A stretch of DNA of 64,000 nucleotides, from the NCBI RefSeq assembly GCF_900105685.1, contig NZ_LT629781.1, positions 248,001-312,000 on the forward strand, in the 5' to 3' direction. Below the pieces are notes generated by a model. It did no database searches. It worked only from the letters and a program-made list of their open reading frames with translations, and was not told the DNA's origin. The translations under genes were made by a program, and so were the position numbers. Position 1 is the stretch's first letter. Each line of letters starts with the position of its first letter. Source of the DNA: Verrucomicrobium sp. GAS474. GTDB lineage: Bacteria > Verrucomicrobiota > Verrucomicrobiia > Methylacidiphilales > GAS474. Shown here piece by piece: positions 1 through 8,487 of this stretch.

Positions 1-240
1 CGGACCCTCGGCCAGGCGACCCTCCAGTGGCTCCTCGCCGATCCCCGGATCGGGAGCACCCTCCCGAACATCTACAACGAGGAACAGCTCGTCGAATTCG
101 CCACCGCCCCCGACACGGCCCGCCTCACCCCCGAGGAAATGGACCGGATCGCCGCCCTCCATGCCGACAACTTCGGCGTCCGCGACGAGGAACCCGGAAA
201 GTACAAGGGAACGATGTCGCGCGAGACGGCGACCGCCTGA
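1..240 (+). CDS. Aldo/keto reductase, C-terminal fragment (cut by window edge)
   Basis: The frame is open from the first base and ends at TGA 238-240, giving the last 79 residues. It reads LGQATLQWLLADPRIGSTLP near the left edge, the pattern seen in the last barrel strand of aldo/keto reductases, where a short stretch of catalysis-derived Ile/Pro residues precedes the C-terminal helix. These are usually NADPH-dependent, cytosolic (beta/alpha)8-barrel oxidoreductases. The catalytic Asp-Tyr-Lys-His residues lie outside the window, so activity and substrate cannot be judged. The family call rests on a short C-terminal segment. Confidence 0.6.
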   Translation, partial: RTLGQATLQWLLADPRIGSTLPNIYNEEQLVEFATAPDTARLTPEEMDRIAALHADNFGVRDEEPGKYKGTMSRETATA

Positions 241-259
241 ACCGCCCCCCGTCGGCGGC

Positions 260-604
260 CTAAGCGGTCCCGTACATCTCGCAGATCAGACGCCTGAGCT
301 CGGTGGCGTCCCGCTGGGTGAGCTGCCCCAGCTTCCGCACCAACCGGTCCGCCCGGAGGCTCCGGATCTGGTCGACGGCGATGCCGCTCTCCTTTCCGGC
401 ATGCCGGATCAGGATGCGGGAACGCCACGCGGGATGGTTGTTCGTCGAGAGCGGGCAGACGACGACGGTGTCGAGCGCCGCGTTCATCTCCTCCCGGCTG
501 ACGAGGACGACGGGGAGGAGGCCCCGCAGGTCGCGTCCCGGGACGGCGCCGAGGTCGGCCAGGTAGAGGCCGTACGTTTCGATCTCAGAGGGTATCAAGG
601 CCAT
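260..604 (-). CDS. MazF/PemK-like mRNA interferase toxin
   Basis: This 114-residue protein has the size and layout of the CcdB/PemK/MazF fold. An N-terminal strand region (GLYLADLGAVPGRDLRGLLP) is followed by a beta-rich core ending in VVVCPLST and a C-terminal helix after LRADRLVRKLGQL. Family members cut RNA at short sequences. The start codon lies inside the 3' end of the upstream antitoxin gene (20-nt overlap), which implies translational coupling typical of toxin-antitoxin pairs. The order antitoxin then toxin is the usual MazEF order. The sequence does not show which RNA motif is cut. Confidence 0.85.
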   Translation of the reverse strand: MALIPSEIETYGLYLADLGAVPGRDLRGLLPVVLVSREEMNAALDTVVVCPLSTNNHPAWRSRILIRHAGKESGIAVDQIRSLRADRLVRKLGQLTQRDATELRRLICEMYGTA

Positions 605-839
605 CGCTCAGGGTGTTGTCCCAGCCGTTCCATTTCTCCCCCCGCTTCGCCATCGAGGCGGCGGTGCTCCGCCAGGAAAGTTTTCCCGCCCGGGTGGGGC
701 GGAGGATCAAGCCGTCCGGGGCCAGCTCGACGGCGACGGAATCGACGATCCCGTACCGCCTCAAGAGCCTTTCGGGCAGGCGGATGCCCCGGGCCGGGGC
801 TTCCCCCTCCCCCACCGGGACCAGCTTCAATTTCACCAT
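585..839 (-). CDS. MazE/AbrB-like antitoxin
   Basis: An 84-residue protein starting MVKLKLVPVGEG, with an N-terminal swapped-hairpin AbrB/MazE-type DNA-binding region (RLPERLLRRYGIVDSVAVEL) and a variable tail that would wrap the toxin. I chose the ATG at 839 rather than an upstream in-frame ATG because the extra residues look like translated leader and the AbrB fold begins right after it. It overlaps the toxin gene by 20 nt. Family members bind their own promoter, alone or with toxin, so autoregulation is expected. A second AbrB-type antitoxin with a different partner lies at 47.8-48.1 kb. Confidence 0.8.
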   Translation of the reverse strand: MVKLKLVPVGEGEAPARGIRLPERLLRRYGIVDSVAVELAPDGLILRPTRAGKLSWRSTAASMAKRGEKWNGWDNTLSDGLDTL

Positions 840-963
840 AGGCCCCTTACCGTACCGGGGGCCGTCCCGTTGTCGATCCTTGTCCGGCCCGATTGCGGCA
901 ATCCGGCCGACAGCAATTCGGAGCATATCGACCGCAACCCCCCGTTGGCACCTCCCCGGGGAA

Positions 964-984
964 GGAGGATAGTGGAAATCCTCC
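964..984. promoter_or_regulatory. Inverted repeat directly upstream of the iron permease gene
   Basis: GGAGGAT and ATCCTCC (7-bp arms, 7-nt spacer) end 13 nt before the permease ATG. The repeat could be an operator for a metal-responsive repressor or an RNA hairpin that masks the start region. It does not resemble a classical Fur box. Function is inferred from position only. Confidence 0.3.
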
Positions 985-997
985 CCCTTTTACTCTT

Positions 998-2032
998 ATG
1001 AGCTCCACCGCCGACCTCTCCTCCCCCTCGATCGTCATCCCCGCCGACGCGCCCGCCCCGAAGCGGTGGACCCTCTCGGCCCTCCTCCTCACCCTCATCG
1101 GCGCGGCGGCCATCGTCTCGACCCTCGTCTGGATGTTCCGCACCTCGGGCGGGACCCCCGATCCGACCACCGAGGGGCTGACCCCCGGGGCCGCCCTCTT
1201 CAACATCGCCCTCCTCGTCTTCCGCGAGGGGATGGAGTGCGTCCTCGTCCTCTCGGCGATCATGGCGAGCATGGTCGGGAAGGACGCCGTCCACCGGCGT
1301 CCCGTCTGGCTCGGCGTCGTCGTCGGCATCGCGGCGACGGTCGCCACCTGGTTCATCGCCGTCGGCATCGTCAACGACCTCCTCGACAGCGTCCCCGCCC
1401 TCGACATGCAGGTCTGGACCGGCCTCGTCGCCATCGTCGTCCTCCTCGTCATCATGAACTGGTTCTTCCACAAGATCTACTGGGGCGGCTGGATCACGGC
1501 CCACAACCGGAAGAAGCGGGAACTCCTCGCGGCGAAGAAGGAGAACGGCGACGACGGGGCGATCCACAGGAAGCTCGTCCTCGGCCTCGGCATCCTCGGC
1601 TTCTCCTCCCTCTACCGCGAGGGCTTCGAGGTCGTCCTCTTCCTCCAGAGCTACCACCTGAAGATGGGCGCGGGCATCGTCTTCGGCGGCTGCCTCATCG
1701 GCCTCGTCCTCACCGGCATCCTGGCGGCCCTCACCTTCGTCGCCCACCGCCACCTCCCCTACCGCCAGATGCTGATCCTCACCGGCGTCCTGCTGGCGGG
1801 CGTCCTCATGATCATGGTCGGGGAGCAGGTCTTCGAGATGCAGCAGGCCCATTGGATCGCCACCTCGGAGATCCCCTTCCTGAAGGAGATCGTCCCCGAT
1901 TGGGCCGGCGTCTGGGTCTCCTTCTTCCCGAACTGGCAATCGTGCCTCTCGCAGCTCGCCGCGGCCGCGCTCGTCGGCGGCTCCTACATCGCCGCGCGCC
2001 TCCAGGCGCGCAGCGAGCAGCAGAAGGCCTGA
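998..2032 (+). CDS. FTR1/EfeU-family iron permease
   Basis: A 344-residue multi-pass membrane protein. It carries two copies of the REGxE motif that defines the FTR1 family: REGMECVLVLSAI near residue 72 and YREGFEVVLFLQSY near residue 207. In the family these glutamates line the iron path in the inner membrane. About seven hydrophobic segments are visible. The start at 998 was chosen because the protein then begins MSSTADLSSPS and reaches the first membrane helix in about 30 residues; upstream in-frame codons are leader-like. No EfeO or EfeB partner is nearby, so it may act as a stand-alone permease, possibly for Fe2+ or Fe3+. Confidence 0.85.
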   Translation: MSSTADLSSPSIVIPADAPAPKRWTLSALLLTLIGAAAIVSTLVWMFRTSGGTPDPTTEGLTPGAALFNIALLVFREGMECVLVLSAIMASMVGKDAVHRRPVWLGVVVGIAATVATWFIAVGIVNDLLDSVPALDMQVWTGLVAIVVLLVIMNWFFHKIYWGGWITAHNRKKRELLAAKKENGDDGAIHRKLVLGLGILGFSSLYREGFEVVLFLQSYHLKMGAGIVFGGCLIGLVLTGILAALTFVAHRHLPYRQMLILTGVLLAGVLMIMVGEQVFEMQQAHWIATSEIPFLKEIVPDWAGVWVSFFPNWQSCLSQLAAAALVGGSYIAARLQARSEQQKA

Positions 2033-2090
2033 GACGTACGAGGGCGGGGCCGATCAAGAACGCCCCAACCCCCGAGGCGGAACGAGAACG

Positions 2091-4772
2091 CTACCCCCTC
2101 GGGGCCACAGCGCCCGTGTGGCGCGCCACCTCCCGGATCAAGCCCTCCACGGTATAAGGCTTGATCAGAAACCCGAGACTTTCCCGATCGATTCCGGCCA
2201 GTTGCTCCTTCGTCAACTCCGAGCCGCTGATCAGAACGATCGGCACGCTCGCTTTCTTCAAATGCAGGGCCGCCGCTACGTCGATTCCATCCATGTAGGG
2301 CATATCAACATCGGAGATCACGAGATCGATCGTCTCCATCTGATGGCTGAATAGAGAGACCGCCTCCAGGCCATTCGTCGCCGTCACGACGCGGTAGCCG
2401 TAATTCTCCAGCATCACCTTGGAAAGACGGCGGACCGTATTGTCGTCGTCGACGAGGAGAATCTTCTCTCCTCCGCCCACCGGCAATTCTCCCCTCTCCA
2501 GCTTCTCCTCCATCTCCTTCTTCTCGGAAGAAATCAGGGCCGGCAGATGAATCAAAAACTTCGTCCCGATGCCGATTGTGCTTTCAACACTGATGAAGCC
2601 GCCCATCCGCCGGACAATCCCGGCGACGGTTGAAAGGCCGAGGCCCGTCCCCTTGTCCGGATCCTTCGTCGTGAAAAGGGGCTCGAAGATTTTCGGCAAA
2701 ACGTGGGCCGGGATGCCGCTTCCCGAGTCGGCAACGGCAAGGACCAAGAACTTCCCCGGCACCACCCCCTCCCGCCCCTCCACTTCCTTCGCGTCGAGCG
2801 TCACATTCTCCGCCGAAAGCATCAACCGCCCGCCTCCGGGCATCATCGCATCCCGAGCATTCACGCACAAATTAAGGAGCACCTGATGCAATTCCGTGAC
2901 ATTGCCGCAAATCGGCCACAGATCCTTCCCCATGCGGGACTCGATCGTGATCGTCTTCGGAAACGTGTCGCGGACAATTTTAACCATCTCCTCGATCAGG
3001 TGCCGAATCTGGACCTCCCCATCCACCCCCTGCGTCCCGCGAACAAAGCCGAGTATCTGCTTCACCATCGCCGTCCCGCGCAGGGCCGAGGAAAGAATCG
3101 TCTGCTGCAGCCCCCGCCGTCCCTCCTCGTCCCGTGTCTCCTCCAACAACTGCATCCCCACAATCACCGGCGTCAACGCATTGTTCAAATCATGGGCCAC
3201 GCCACTCGCCAACGCCCCGACATTCTCCATCCGCTGCGCCCGCCGGAGCTGGGCCTCGAAACTCTTCTTTTCCGTCATGTTCGAATCGACGACGAAGATC
3301 GCCTTCGGCTTCCCCTGCTCATCATGGAGCACCAGCCAATGGCTCTCCACCGTCAGGGCCTTCCCCTCCGCCACCTTGTAAATCAACTCTCCGACCCACT
3401 TCCCCGCCGCCAGAATGTCCTCCATCGTCGGCACTACCCCTGCCGCCCTGGAAAACAGAACTTCCCGGGCATCCCGTCCCCGGGCATCCGCCGCCGCAAA
3501 CCCATAAAAACGTTCCGCCGCCCGATTCCAAAGCTGCACGCGAAAATCGAGACCGAACATGAAGATGGCGTCCTGCGCCTCGTCGAGCAGCGCATTCTGT
3601 TCCCCGATCCGTTGGTGCGCCTCCTTGAGCTCCCGCACCCGGAGCCGGAGCGCCCCATTCGTCCGCAGAATGCGACGCCCCAGAAGCGTCAGCACGATAA
3701 GGGCCCCCACAAGCAGCACCACCGTTTCCGAGCGCCGGTAAAACGCGGCAGTCTGCCCCCCGATATCCCACTGCAAGTCGGCCTCATCCCAACGATAATA
3801 AAGATCCCACCCAGGAAATCCCCGTTCCTCCAAGGCGAGCCGAATCAACGCAGGACTCTGGAGCGGCGTCCGCTCCATCTCCGCCTTCATCGCCGGTTCA
3901 GAGGCGTCCGAAATGCGCATGCCAGTATCGCTTCGCACCAGCAGAAACCGTCCGCTCAAGCCATTCGTCGACGATCCCGCCAATATTTTTTCCCACGCGC
4001 TTTTCTGGAAAATCATCGCGATCACCCCGGAAAACCTCCCCGAGGCATGGTGATAAAACGGCACCGCCAAGATGAACCCGCGGCGGGAGTCTGCCGACGT
4101 ATGATCGGCCCCGTCGTGATCTCCACAGGTCACCAATTCCGGAGACAGAGTCGGGGAAAGCCGAGAGCCCTGCGCCACGGCCTCCATTCGGCGGACTTCC
4201 TTTGCCAGCCAAGCGTACTCTTCCGACTCATAGGCATTGTCCTCATCCTCCGCCGCCGCGCCCGGCCGGGGTTCCTCCCCCACCACCTCGAAGAACGGCC
4301 TCTCCCCCTTGGTCCCATTTCCAGTGAGATCGGGATGGAACCCCTTGAGAACACAATAAATCTCGGAAACCCGCGTGCCGGCAGAAAACACATCGTAGAG
4401 TTCCCTGACGGTCTTCTCCGCCTGAGAGGATTGGCGCTCCCGTGCGCCCCCCATCCGGGCGCCCGGGGTTTTGTTTTTCCCCTCGATATTTCGCACATCG
4501 GGCAACATCGCAATCGCCCGGCCGCCTTCATAGATCTCCCGGAGCAATCCCTGCACGTGCTCGGCCTTCGACTCCAAAATCGCACGATCCTCCGACTCGT
4601 GCCGGAGACGGATAGCCGCGATCTCCCGATGGAGCCCCGCCCGCTGCCATAAAAAATAAAAAGAGGCCCCGGCCAGACTCAGTAAAATTACCCCGATCGA
4701 AATCCGATCAATCCAGACAAGAGAATCCCGCGATGAAGATCGCGCGATGAAACGAGACGAAGAGAATTTCAT
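2091..4772 (-). CDS. Hybrid sensor histidine kinase with PAS and receiver domains (paralogue 1)
   Basis: An 893-residue inner-membrane kinase. In order: a membrane helix (about 24-42), an extracytoplasmic sensor (about 44-345) containing YCVLKGFHPDLTG, a second helix (about 349-366), a coiled coil, a PAS domain (about 395-500), a HisKA domain with phospho-acceptor His527 in GVAHDLNNALTPV, an HATPase domain (N box NLCVNARDAM near 635, G boxes ADSGSGIP and GTGLGLST), and a C-terminal receiver with acidic pocket VDDD (774-777) and phospho-acceptor Asp821. No HTH or cognate regulator is adjacent, so the output partner is elsewhere. The gene directly upstream is a full-length paralogue, indicating tandem duplication. 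Confidence 0.9.
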   Translation of the reverse strand: MKFSSSRFIARSSSRDSLVWIDRISIGVILLSLAGASFYFLWQRAGLHREIAAIRLRHESEDRAILESKAEHVQGLLREIYEGGRAIAMLPDVRNIEGKNKTPGARMGGARERQSSQAEKTVRELYDVFSAGTRVSEIYCVLKGFHPDLTGNGTKGERPFFEVVGEEPRPGAAAEDEDNAYESEEYAWLAKEVRRMEAVAQGSRLSPTLSPELVTCGDHDGADHTSADSRRGFILAVPFYHHASGRFSGVIAMIFQKSAWEKILAGSSTNGLSGRFLLVRSDTGMRISDASEPAMKAEMERTPLQSPALIRLALEERGFPGWDLYYRWDEADLQWDIGGQTAAFYRRSETVVLLVGALIVLTLLGRRILRTNGALRLRVRELKEAHQRIGEQNALLDEAQDAIFMFGLDFRVQLWNRAAERFYGFAAADARGRDAREVLFSRAAGVVPTMEDILAAGKWVGELIYKVAEGKALTVESHWLVLHDEQGKPKAIFVVDSNMTEKKSFEAQLRRAQRMENVGALASGVAHDLNNALTPVIVGMQLLEETRDEEGRRGLQQTILSSALRGTAMVKQILGFVRGTQGVDGEVQIRHLIEEMVKIVRDTFPKTITIESRMGKDLWPICGNVTELHQVLLNLCVNARDAMMPGGGRLMLSAENVTLDAKEVEGREGVVPGKFLVLAVADSGSGIPAHVLPKIFEPLFTTKDPDKGTGLGLSTVAGIVRRMGGFISVESTIGIGTKFLIHLPALISSEKKEMEEKLERGELPVGGGEKILLVDDDNTVRRLSKVMLENYGYRVVTATNGLEAVSLFSHQMETIDLVISDVDMPYMDGIDVAAALHLKKASVPIVLISGSELTKEQLAGIDRESLGFLIKPYTVEGLIREVARHTGAVAPRG

Positions 4773-4843
4773 GAAAAAACGACATCGACTTCAGCTTCTA
4801 TGCCCCTCCCACATGCAAACCAAAATGAAAACGAACGTGGATC

Positions 4844-4873
4844 ATCCTAGGCGGCCTTTTTTCTTCCGGACAA
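4844..4873 (-). promoter_or_regulatory. Putative promoter of hybrid kinase paralogue 1
   Basis: On the minus strand TTGTCC (4868-4873) is followed after 18 nt by TAGGAT (4844-4849), 72 nt before the start codon. Paralogue 2 has TTGTCG, the same 18-nt spacing, TAGGAT and the same 72-nt distance. Conservation between the two leaders supports a real element: a sigma-70-like promoter, or a binding site around CCTAGG. Confidence 0.45.
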
Positions 4874-4959
4874 TCGTCTAAACTACTTATCTTTCTGCGC
4901 CCTCCGGGAAGAGAACCGATCCTGCACGGAAGGGGCCGAGGCCGCGTGACAAGGTCGGT

Positions 4960-7608
4960 CTAGATCTCCGCCGCCGAGGCGAGCGCGTGGGGCTCCGTCA
5001 CCGCCCCCACGTGCCTCCCCACTTCCCGGATGAGCCCTTCGACCGTGTAGGGCTTAATCAGGAAGCCGAGGCTCTCCCGCCCGACCCCGGCGAGCTGCTC
5101 CTCCGTCAGATCGGAGCCGCTGATCAAAATCACCGGCAGTTCGGGATCCTTCGCATGGAGGCTCGCCGCCAGCTCGGGGCCCCCCATGTAGGGCATGTCG
5201 ACATCGGAGATCACGAGATGGATCGGCTCCTCCTGCTGGGCGTAGAGGGAGAGCGCCTCGAGCCCGTTCGTCGCCGCCACCACGCGGTAGCCGTAGTTCT
5301 CGAGCATCACCTTGGAAAGGCGGCGGATCGTGTTGTCGTCGTCGACCAGGAGGACCCGCTGCCCGGAACCGAGGGGCAGCTCGTGCGTCTCCTCTGACTT
5401 CTTCTCCTCGACCTCGGAATCGAGGAGCGCCGGAAGATGGATCGAGAAGCGGGTGCCGCGCCCCGCCTCGCTCTCGACGCCGATGAAGCCGCCCATCCGC
5501 TTCACGATGGCCGAGACGGTGGAGAGGCCGAGGCCGGTCCCCTTGCCCGGCTCCTTCGTCGTGAAGAGGGGCTCGAAAATCTTCGGCAGGATGTGGGCCG
5601 GGATCCCGCCGCCGGAGTCGGCGACCGTGATGACGAGGAACTCGCCCGGCAGGACCCCCTCGCGCCCCGGCCCGGTGACGTCGCGGAGGGTGAGGGTGGC
5701 GTTCTCCGCCGAGAGGATCAGCGCGCCGCCCTTCGGCATCATCGCGTCCCGGCCGTTGACGCAGAGGTTGAGGAGGACCTGGTGGAGCTCGGTGGCGTTG
5801 CCGTTGACGACGTGGAGGTTTTTCCCCGGGCGGGCCTCGATCGTCACCGCCTTCGGGAAGGTGTCCCGGACGATCTTCGTCATCTCCTCCAGCAGGTGCC
5901 CGATCTGGATCGGGCCGTCCTCGCCCTGCGTCCCCCGGACGAAGCTGAGGATCTGCCGCACCATCGCCGTCCCCCGCTGGGCCGAGGCGAGGATCGTCTT
6001 CTGGAGGGCCTTCCGCTCCATCTCCCCGCGCATCTTGTCGAGCATCTGCATGCCGACGATCACCGGGGTCAGCGCGTTGTTGAGGTCGTGGGCCACGCCG
6101 CTGGCCAGCGCCCCGATGTTCTCCATCCGCTGCGCGCGGCGGAGCTGGAATTCGCAGACATGCTTCTCCGTCATGTCGTATTCGACGACGAAGAATCCCT
6201 TCGGATGCCCTTCCCCGTCGCGGATGACCGACCAGTGGCTCTCCACGATCAGCATCAGGCCTTCCCCGGTCGTATACTCGATGTCTCCCAGCCATTTCCC
6301 GGAGGCGGCAACCTCCTCGACGGCCGGGACCTTCCCCACCGCCTTCGTGAAGAGGAGCTGCCGGATATCGCTCCCGAGGGCCGACGCGGCGGGGATCTCG
6401 TGAATGCGCTCCGCCATCCGGTTCCAGACCTGGATGCGGCAATCGATGTCGAGGACGATGATCGCGCCGTCGGCGTTGTCCATGAGGGTCTGCATCTCCT
6501 TGAGCTCGGCGGCCTGCGCCCGCAGCACCCCGTTCTTCCGCCACAGACGCCACAGCACCGTCAGGACGGCGATCTTCGCGACGATCAGGCCGAGGGCCAA
6601 TTTCCAGTCACCGCGATAGTCGGTCATCACCTCGGCGATCTCCGCTTCCATGTCCCGCGGGTTCCACAGGTAATAGAGACGCCAGGCCGGGAACTCCGGG
6701 GCGAGATCCATCGAGACGAAGGCGGGATCGTCGAGCGACATCGAGCGCAGCGCCTTTCCCTCGGGCTCGGTGAGGCGGATGTTGCTCTCGGTCTGCACCA
6801 GCAGGAAGCGCCCCCGCTGCTCGCTGCCCCCGACGCCGGCCATCGCCGCCCCGACGTCGCGCCGCTGGAAGACGACGGCGATCGCCCCCTCGAATTCCCC
6901 CGAATCCCGGTAGAACGGCGTCGCAATGATGAAGCCGTGCCGCGAGGCCGGCTTGCCGTCGTCGATCACCTCGCGCGTCACCAGCTCGGGGGAGACGGCG
7001 CGGGGGATCAGCCCGCGGGCATTGCGGGGGAGCTTCGCCGCCGCCGCCTCCATCGCCTTCACGGCCTGGGCCATCCAGGCATATTCGATCATCTCGTAGG
7101 GGCTGCCGCCGGTCGACCGCTTCGGCTTGCCGACCTCGAAGTAAGGGCGCTCCCCCGCCGGATCGCTGCCGGTGAGGTCGGGGTGGAATCCCTTCAGGAC
7201 GCAATAGACCTCGCTGACGGGGAGCCCGGTCGAGAGGGCCTCGTACATCCGCAGCACCGCCTGTTCCGCCTCGGAATGGGGGGCGTTCCCCCGCGCCACG
7301 TCGGCGAGGCGGGGGTTGTGCGCGTTGCCCGAAATACGCATCGCCTCGGGGAGCGAGCCGACCAGGAGGACATCCTGGTCCATCTCCCGCAAGACTCCCT
7401 CGACGTGGCCCACCTTCGTCGCGAGGACCTCCTCGGCCGCCTTGTGATGGCGGAGCCGGATTCCCTCGACCTCCGCGAGGCGGGCTTTTTTGAGGTGGTT
7501 CAGGTAGACCGCCGAAGCGATCAGGATCAGCACGAGGACGACCGCGGCCAACCGGTCGATCCAGACCCGGTTGTCGCGGCTGAGGGAAAGTCCGAGGACA
7601 GATTTCAT
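4960..7608 (-). CDS. Hybrid sensor histidine kinase with PAS and receiver domains (paralogue 2)
   Basis: An 882-residue paralogue of the gene 187 bp downstream, with the same domain order: membrane helix (RLAAVVLVLILIASAVYL), extracytoplasmic sensor with VSEVYCVLKGFHPDLTG, second helix, PAS domain, HisKA (GVAHDLNNALTPVIVG), HATPase and a C-terminal receiver (LLVDDDNTIRRLSK, VISDVDMPYMGG). I chose the ATG at 7608 (MKSVLGLSLSRDNRVWIDR) because it aligns with the start of paralogue 1; a longer upstream in-frame reading is leader. The kinase cores are very similar and the sensors more divergent, as expected when duplicated kinases come to sense different signals. The ligand is unknown. Confidence 0.9.
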   Translation of the reverse strand: MKSVLGLSLSRDNRVWIDRLAAVVLVLILIASAVYLNHLKKARLAEVEGIRLRHHKAAEEVLATKVGHVEGVLREMDQDVLLVGSLPEAMRISGNAHNPRLADVARGNAPHSEAEQAVLRMYEALSTGLPVSEVYCVLKGFHPDLTGSDPAGERPYFEVGKPKRSTGGSPYEMIEYAWMAQAVKAMEAAAAKLPRNARGLIPRAVSPELVTREVIDDGKPASRHGFIIATPFYRDSGEFEGAIAVVFQRRDVGAAMAGVGGSEQRGRFLLVQTESNIRLTEPEGKALRSMSLDDPAFVSMDLAPEFPAWRLYYLWNPRDMEAEIAEVMTDYRGDWKLALGLIVAKIAVLTVLWRLWRKNGVLRAQAAELKEMQTLMDNADGAIIVLDIDCRIQVWNRMAERIHEIPAASALGSDIRQLLFTKAVGKVPAVEEVAASGKWLGDIEYTTGEGLMLIVESHWSVIRDGEGHPKGFFVVEYDMTEKHVCEFQLRRAQRMENIGALASGVAHDLNNALTPVIVGMQMLDKMRGEMERKALQKTILASAQRGTAMVRQILSFVRGTQGEDGPIQIGHLLEEMTKIVRDTFPKAVTIEARPGKNLHVVNGNATELHQVLLNLCVNGRDAMMPKGGALILSAENATLTLRDVTGPGREGVLPGEFLVITVADSGGGIPAHILPKIFEPLFTTKEPGKGTGLGLSTVSAIVKRMGGFIGVESEAGRGTRFSIHLPALLDSEVEEKKSEETHELPLGSGQRVLLVDDDNTIRRLSKVMLENYGYRVVAATNGLEALSLYAQQEEPIHLVISDVDMPYMGGPELAASLHAKDPELPVILISGSDLTEEQLAGVGRESLGFLIKPYTVEGLIREVGRHVGAVTEPHALASAAEI

Positions 7609-7679
7609 AACGCCATAGAGAATGAAATTCGGCTCACTAACCCCCGTTCGTAAGCCAAAACCGCAACAGGTGTAATCCA

Positions 7680-7709
7680 ATCCTAGGTCTTCCGTAGAGC
7701 CTCCGACAA
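7680..7709 (-). promoter_or_regulatory. Putative promoter of hybrid kinase paralogue 2
   Basis: On the minus strand TTGTCG (7704-7709), an 18-nt spacer, then TAGGAT (7680-7685), 72 nt before the ATG at 7608. Sequence and geometry match the element before paralogue 1. The divergent lysM gene starts at 7811, so this 202-bp gap holds both promoters. Confidence 0.45.
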
Positions 7710-7810
7710 CCAACGGGATTACTCATCTTGCAGGAGGGAAAAATAGGGGGAAATACCGGCGCTCTTCCGGCTTGTCCTCCGGAACGGCCCCCCCGTATCA
7801 TGAGTCCTCC

Positions 7811-8464
7811 ATGCCACGCATCGGTCCCCTCTCCCTTCTTTACTCGACCGGCCTGCTTTGCGGGCTGCTCCTCCTCTCCCTTTCGGCCCCCCTCCCGGCC
7901 CGGGCGCAGAGCGATCCCGGCGCGCGCGAGGACGAGAAGGCCGCCCGCCAGAAACTCCTCCGCGCATCGGACCAGATCGACTCCCTCCAAGCCGCCCTCG
8001 ATAGCCACACGACGCAGATCGCCGACATGAAGATGACGATCGGCCAGCAGAAGGCCGACCTCGACGCGCTCCGCTCCCAGCTGGCAACGCTGAAGGACGA
8101 GAACACGGCCCTCCGCGCCGCCCTGGCGAAGCTCGACGCCGCCCGCGCCGACGAGAGGAAGACCCTCCTCGACGAGGTCGGCAAGATCGTCGCCGAAAAC
8201 TCGAAGCGCGCCCCGGCCCCGACGCCCCCTCCCTCCGCCCCGCCGAAGGAGAGCGCCGCCGCTTCCGGGGAAAAGGCTCCCGACAAGGGGGCCGAAACCG
8301 GATTCGATTACGTCGTCGTGAAGGGCGATACCCTCCACGCCATCGCCGTCGCCTACCAGGGTAACGACGTCCATGTCACCGTCGCCGATCTGCGGAAAGC
8401 CAACGGGCTGGGGAAGGATGAGGCGATCCACGTGGGGCAAAAGCTCTTCATCCCCAAAAAATAG
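7811..8464 (+). CDS. Exported coiled-coil protein with C-terminal LysM domain
   Basis: A 217-residue protein. Residues 1-33 form a signal peptide (hydrophobic LLCGLLLLSLSAPLPARAQ, with a likely cleavage after ARA). A charged coiled-coil region runs to about 130 (heptad-like DALRSQLATLKDENTALRAAL). A Pro/Ala-rich linker leads to a LysM domain at about 165-217 (VKGDTLHAIAVAY...NGLGKDEAIHVGQKLFIPKK). LysM domains bind peptidoglycan, so this is probably an envelope protein that spaces or anchors something at the cell wall. I chose the ATG at 7811 rather than an upstream in-frame ATG at 7772 because it gives a clean signal peptide. A 6-bp hairpin with no T-run overlaps the stop codon. Confidence 0.8.
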   Translation: MPRIGPLSLLYSTGLLCGLLLLSLSAPLPARAQSDPGAREDEKAARQKLLRASDQIDSLQAALDSHTTQIADMKMTIGQQKADLDALRSQLATLKDENTALRAALAKLDAARADERKTLLDEVGKIVAENSKRAPAPTPPPSAPPKESAAASGEKAPDKGAETGFDYVVVKGDTLHAIAVAYQGNDVHVTVADLRKANGLGKDEAIHVGQKLFIPKK

Positions 8465-8487
8465 CCCGTTTTGGGCTATATTAAACC

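Noticed and set aside
833-1939. Minus-strand frame opposite the iron permease
   Set aside because: An Asp/Glu/Gly-rich shadow of a membrane-protein gene, with no recognisable domain and no start context.
8463-8478. Short hairpin at the stop of the LysM gene as terminator
   Set aside because: Only 6 bp with no T-tract, and the next gene starts 23 nt later on the same strand.
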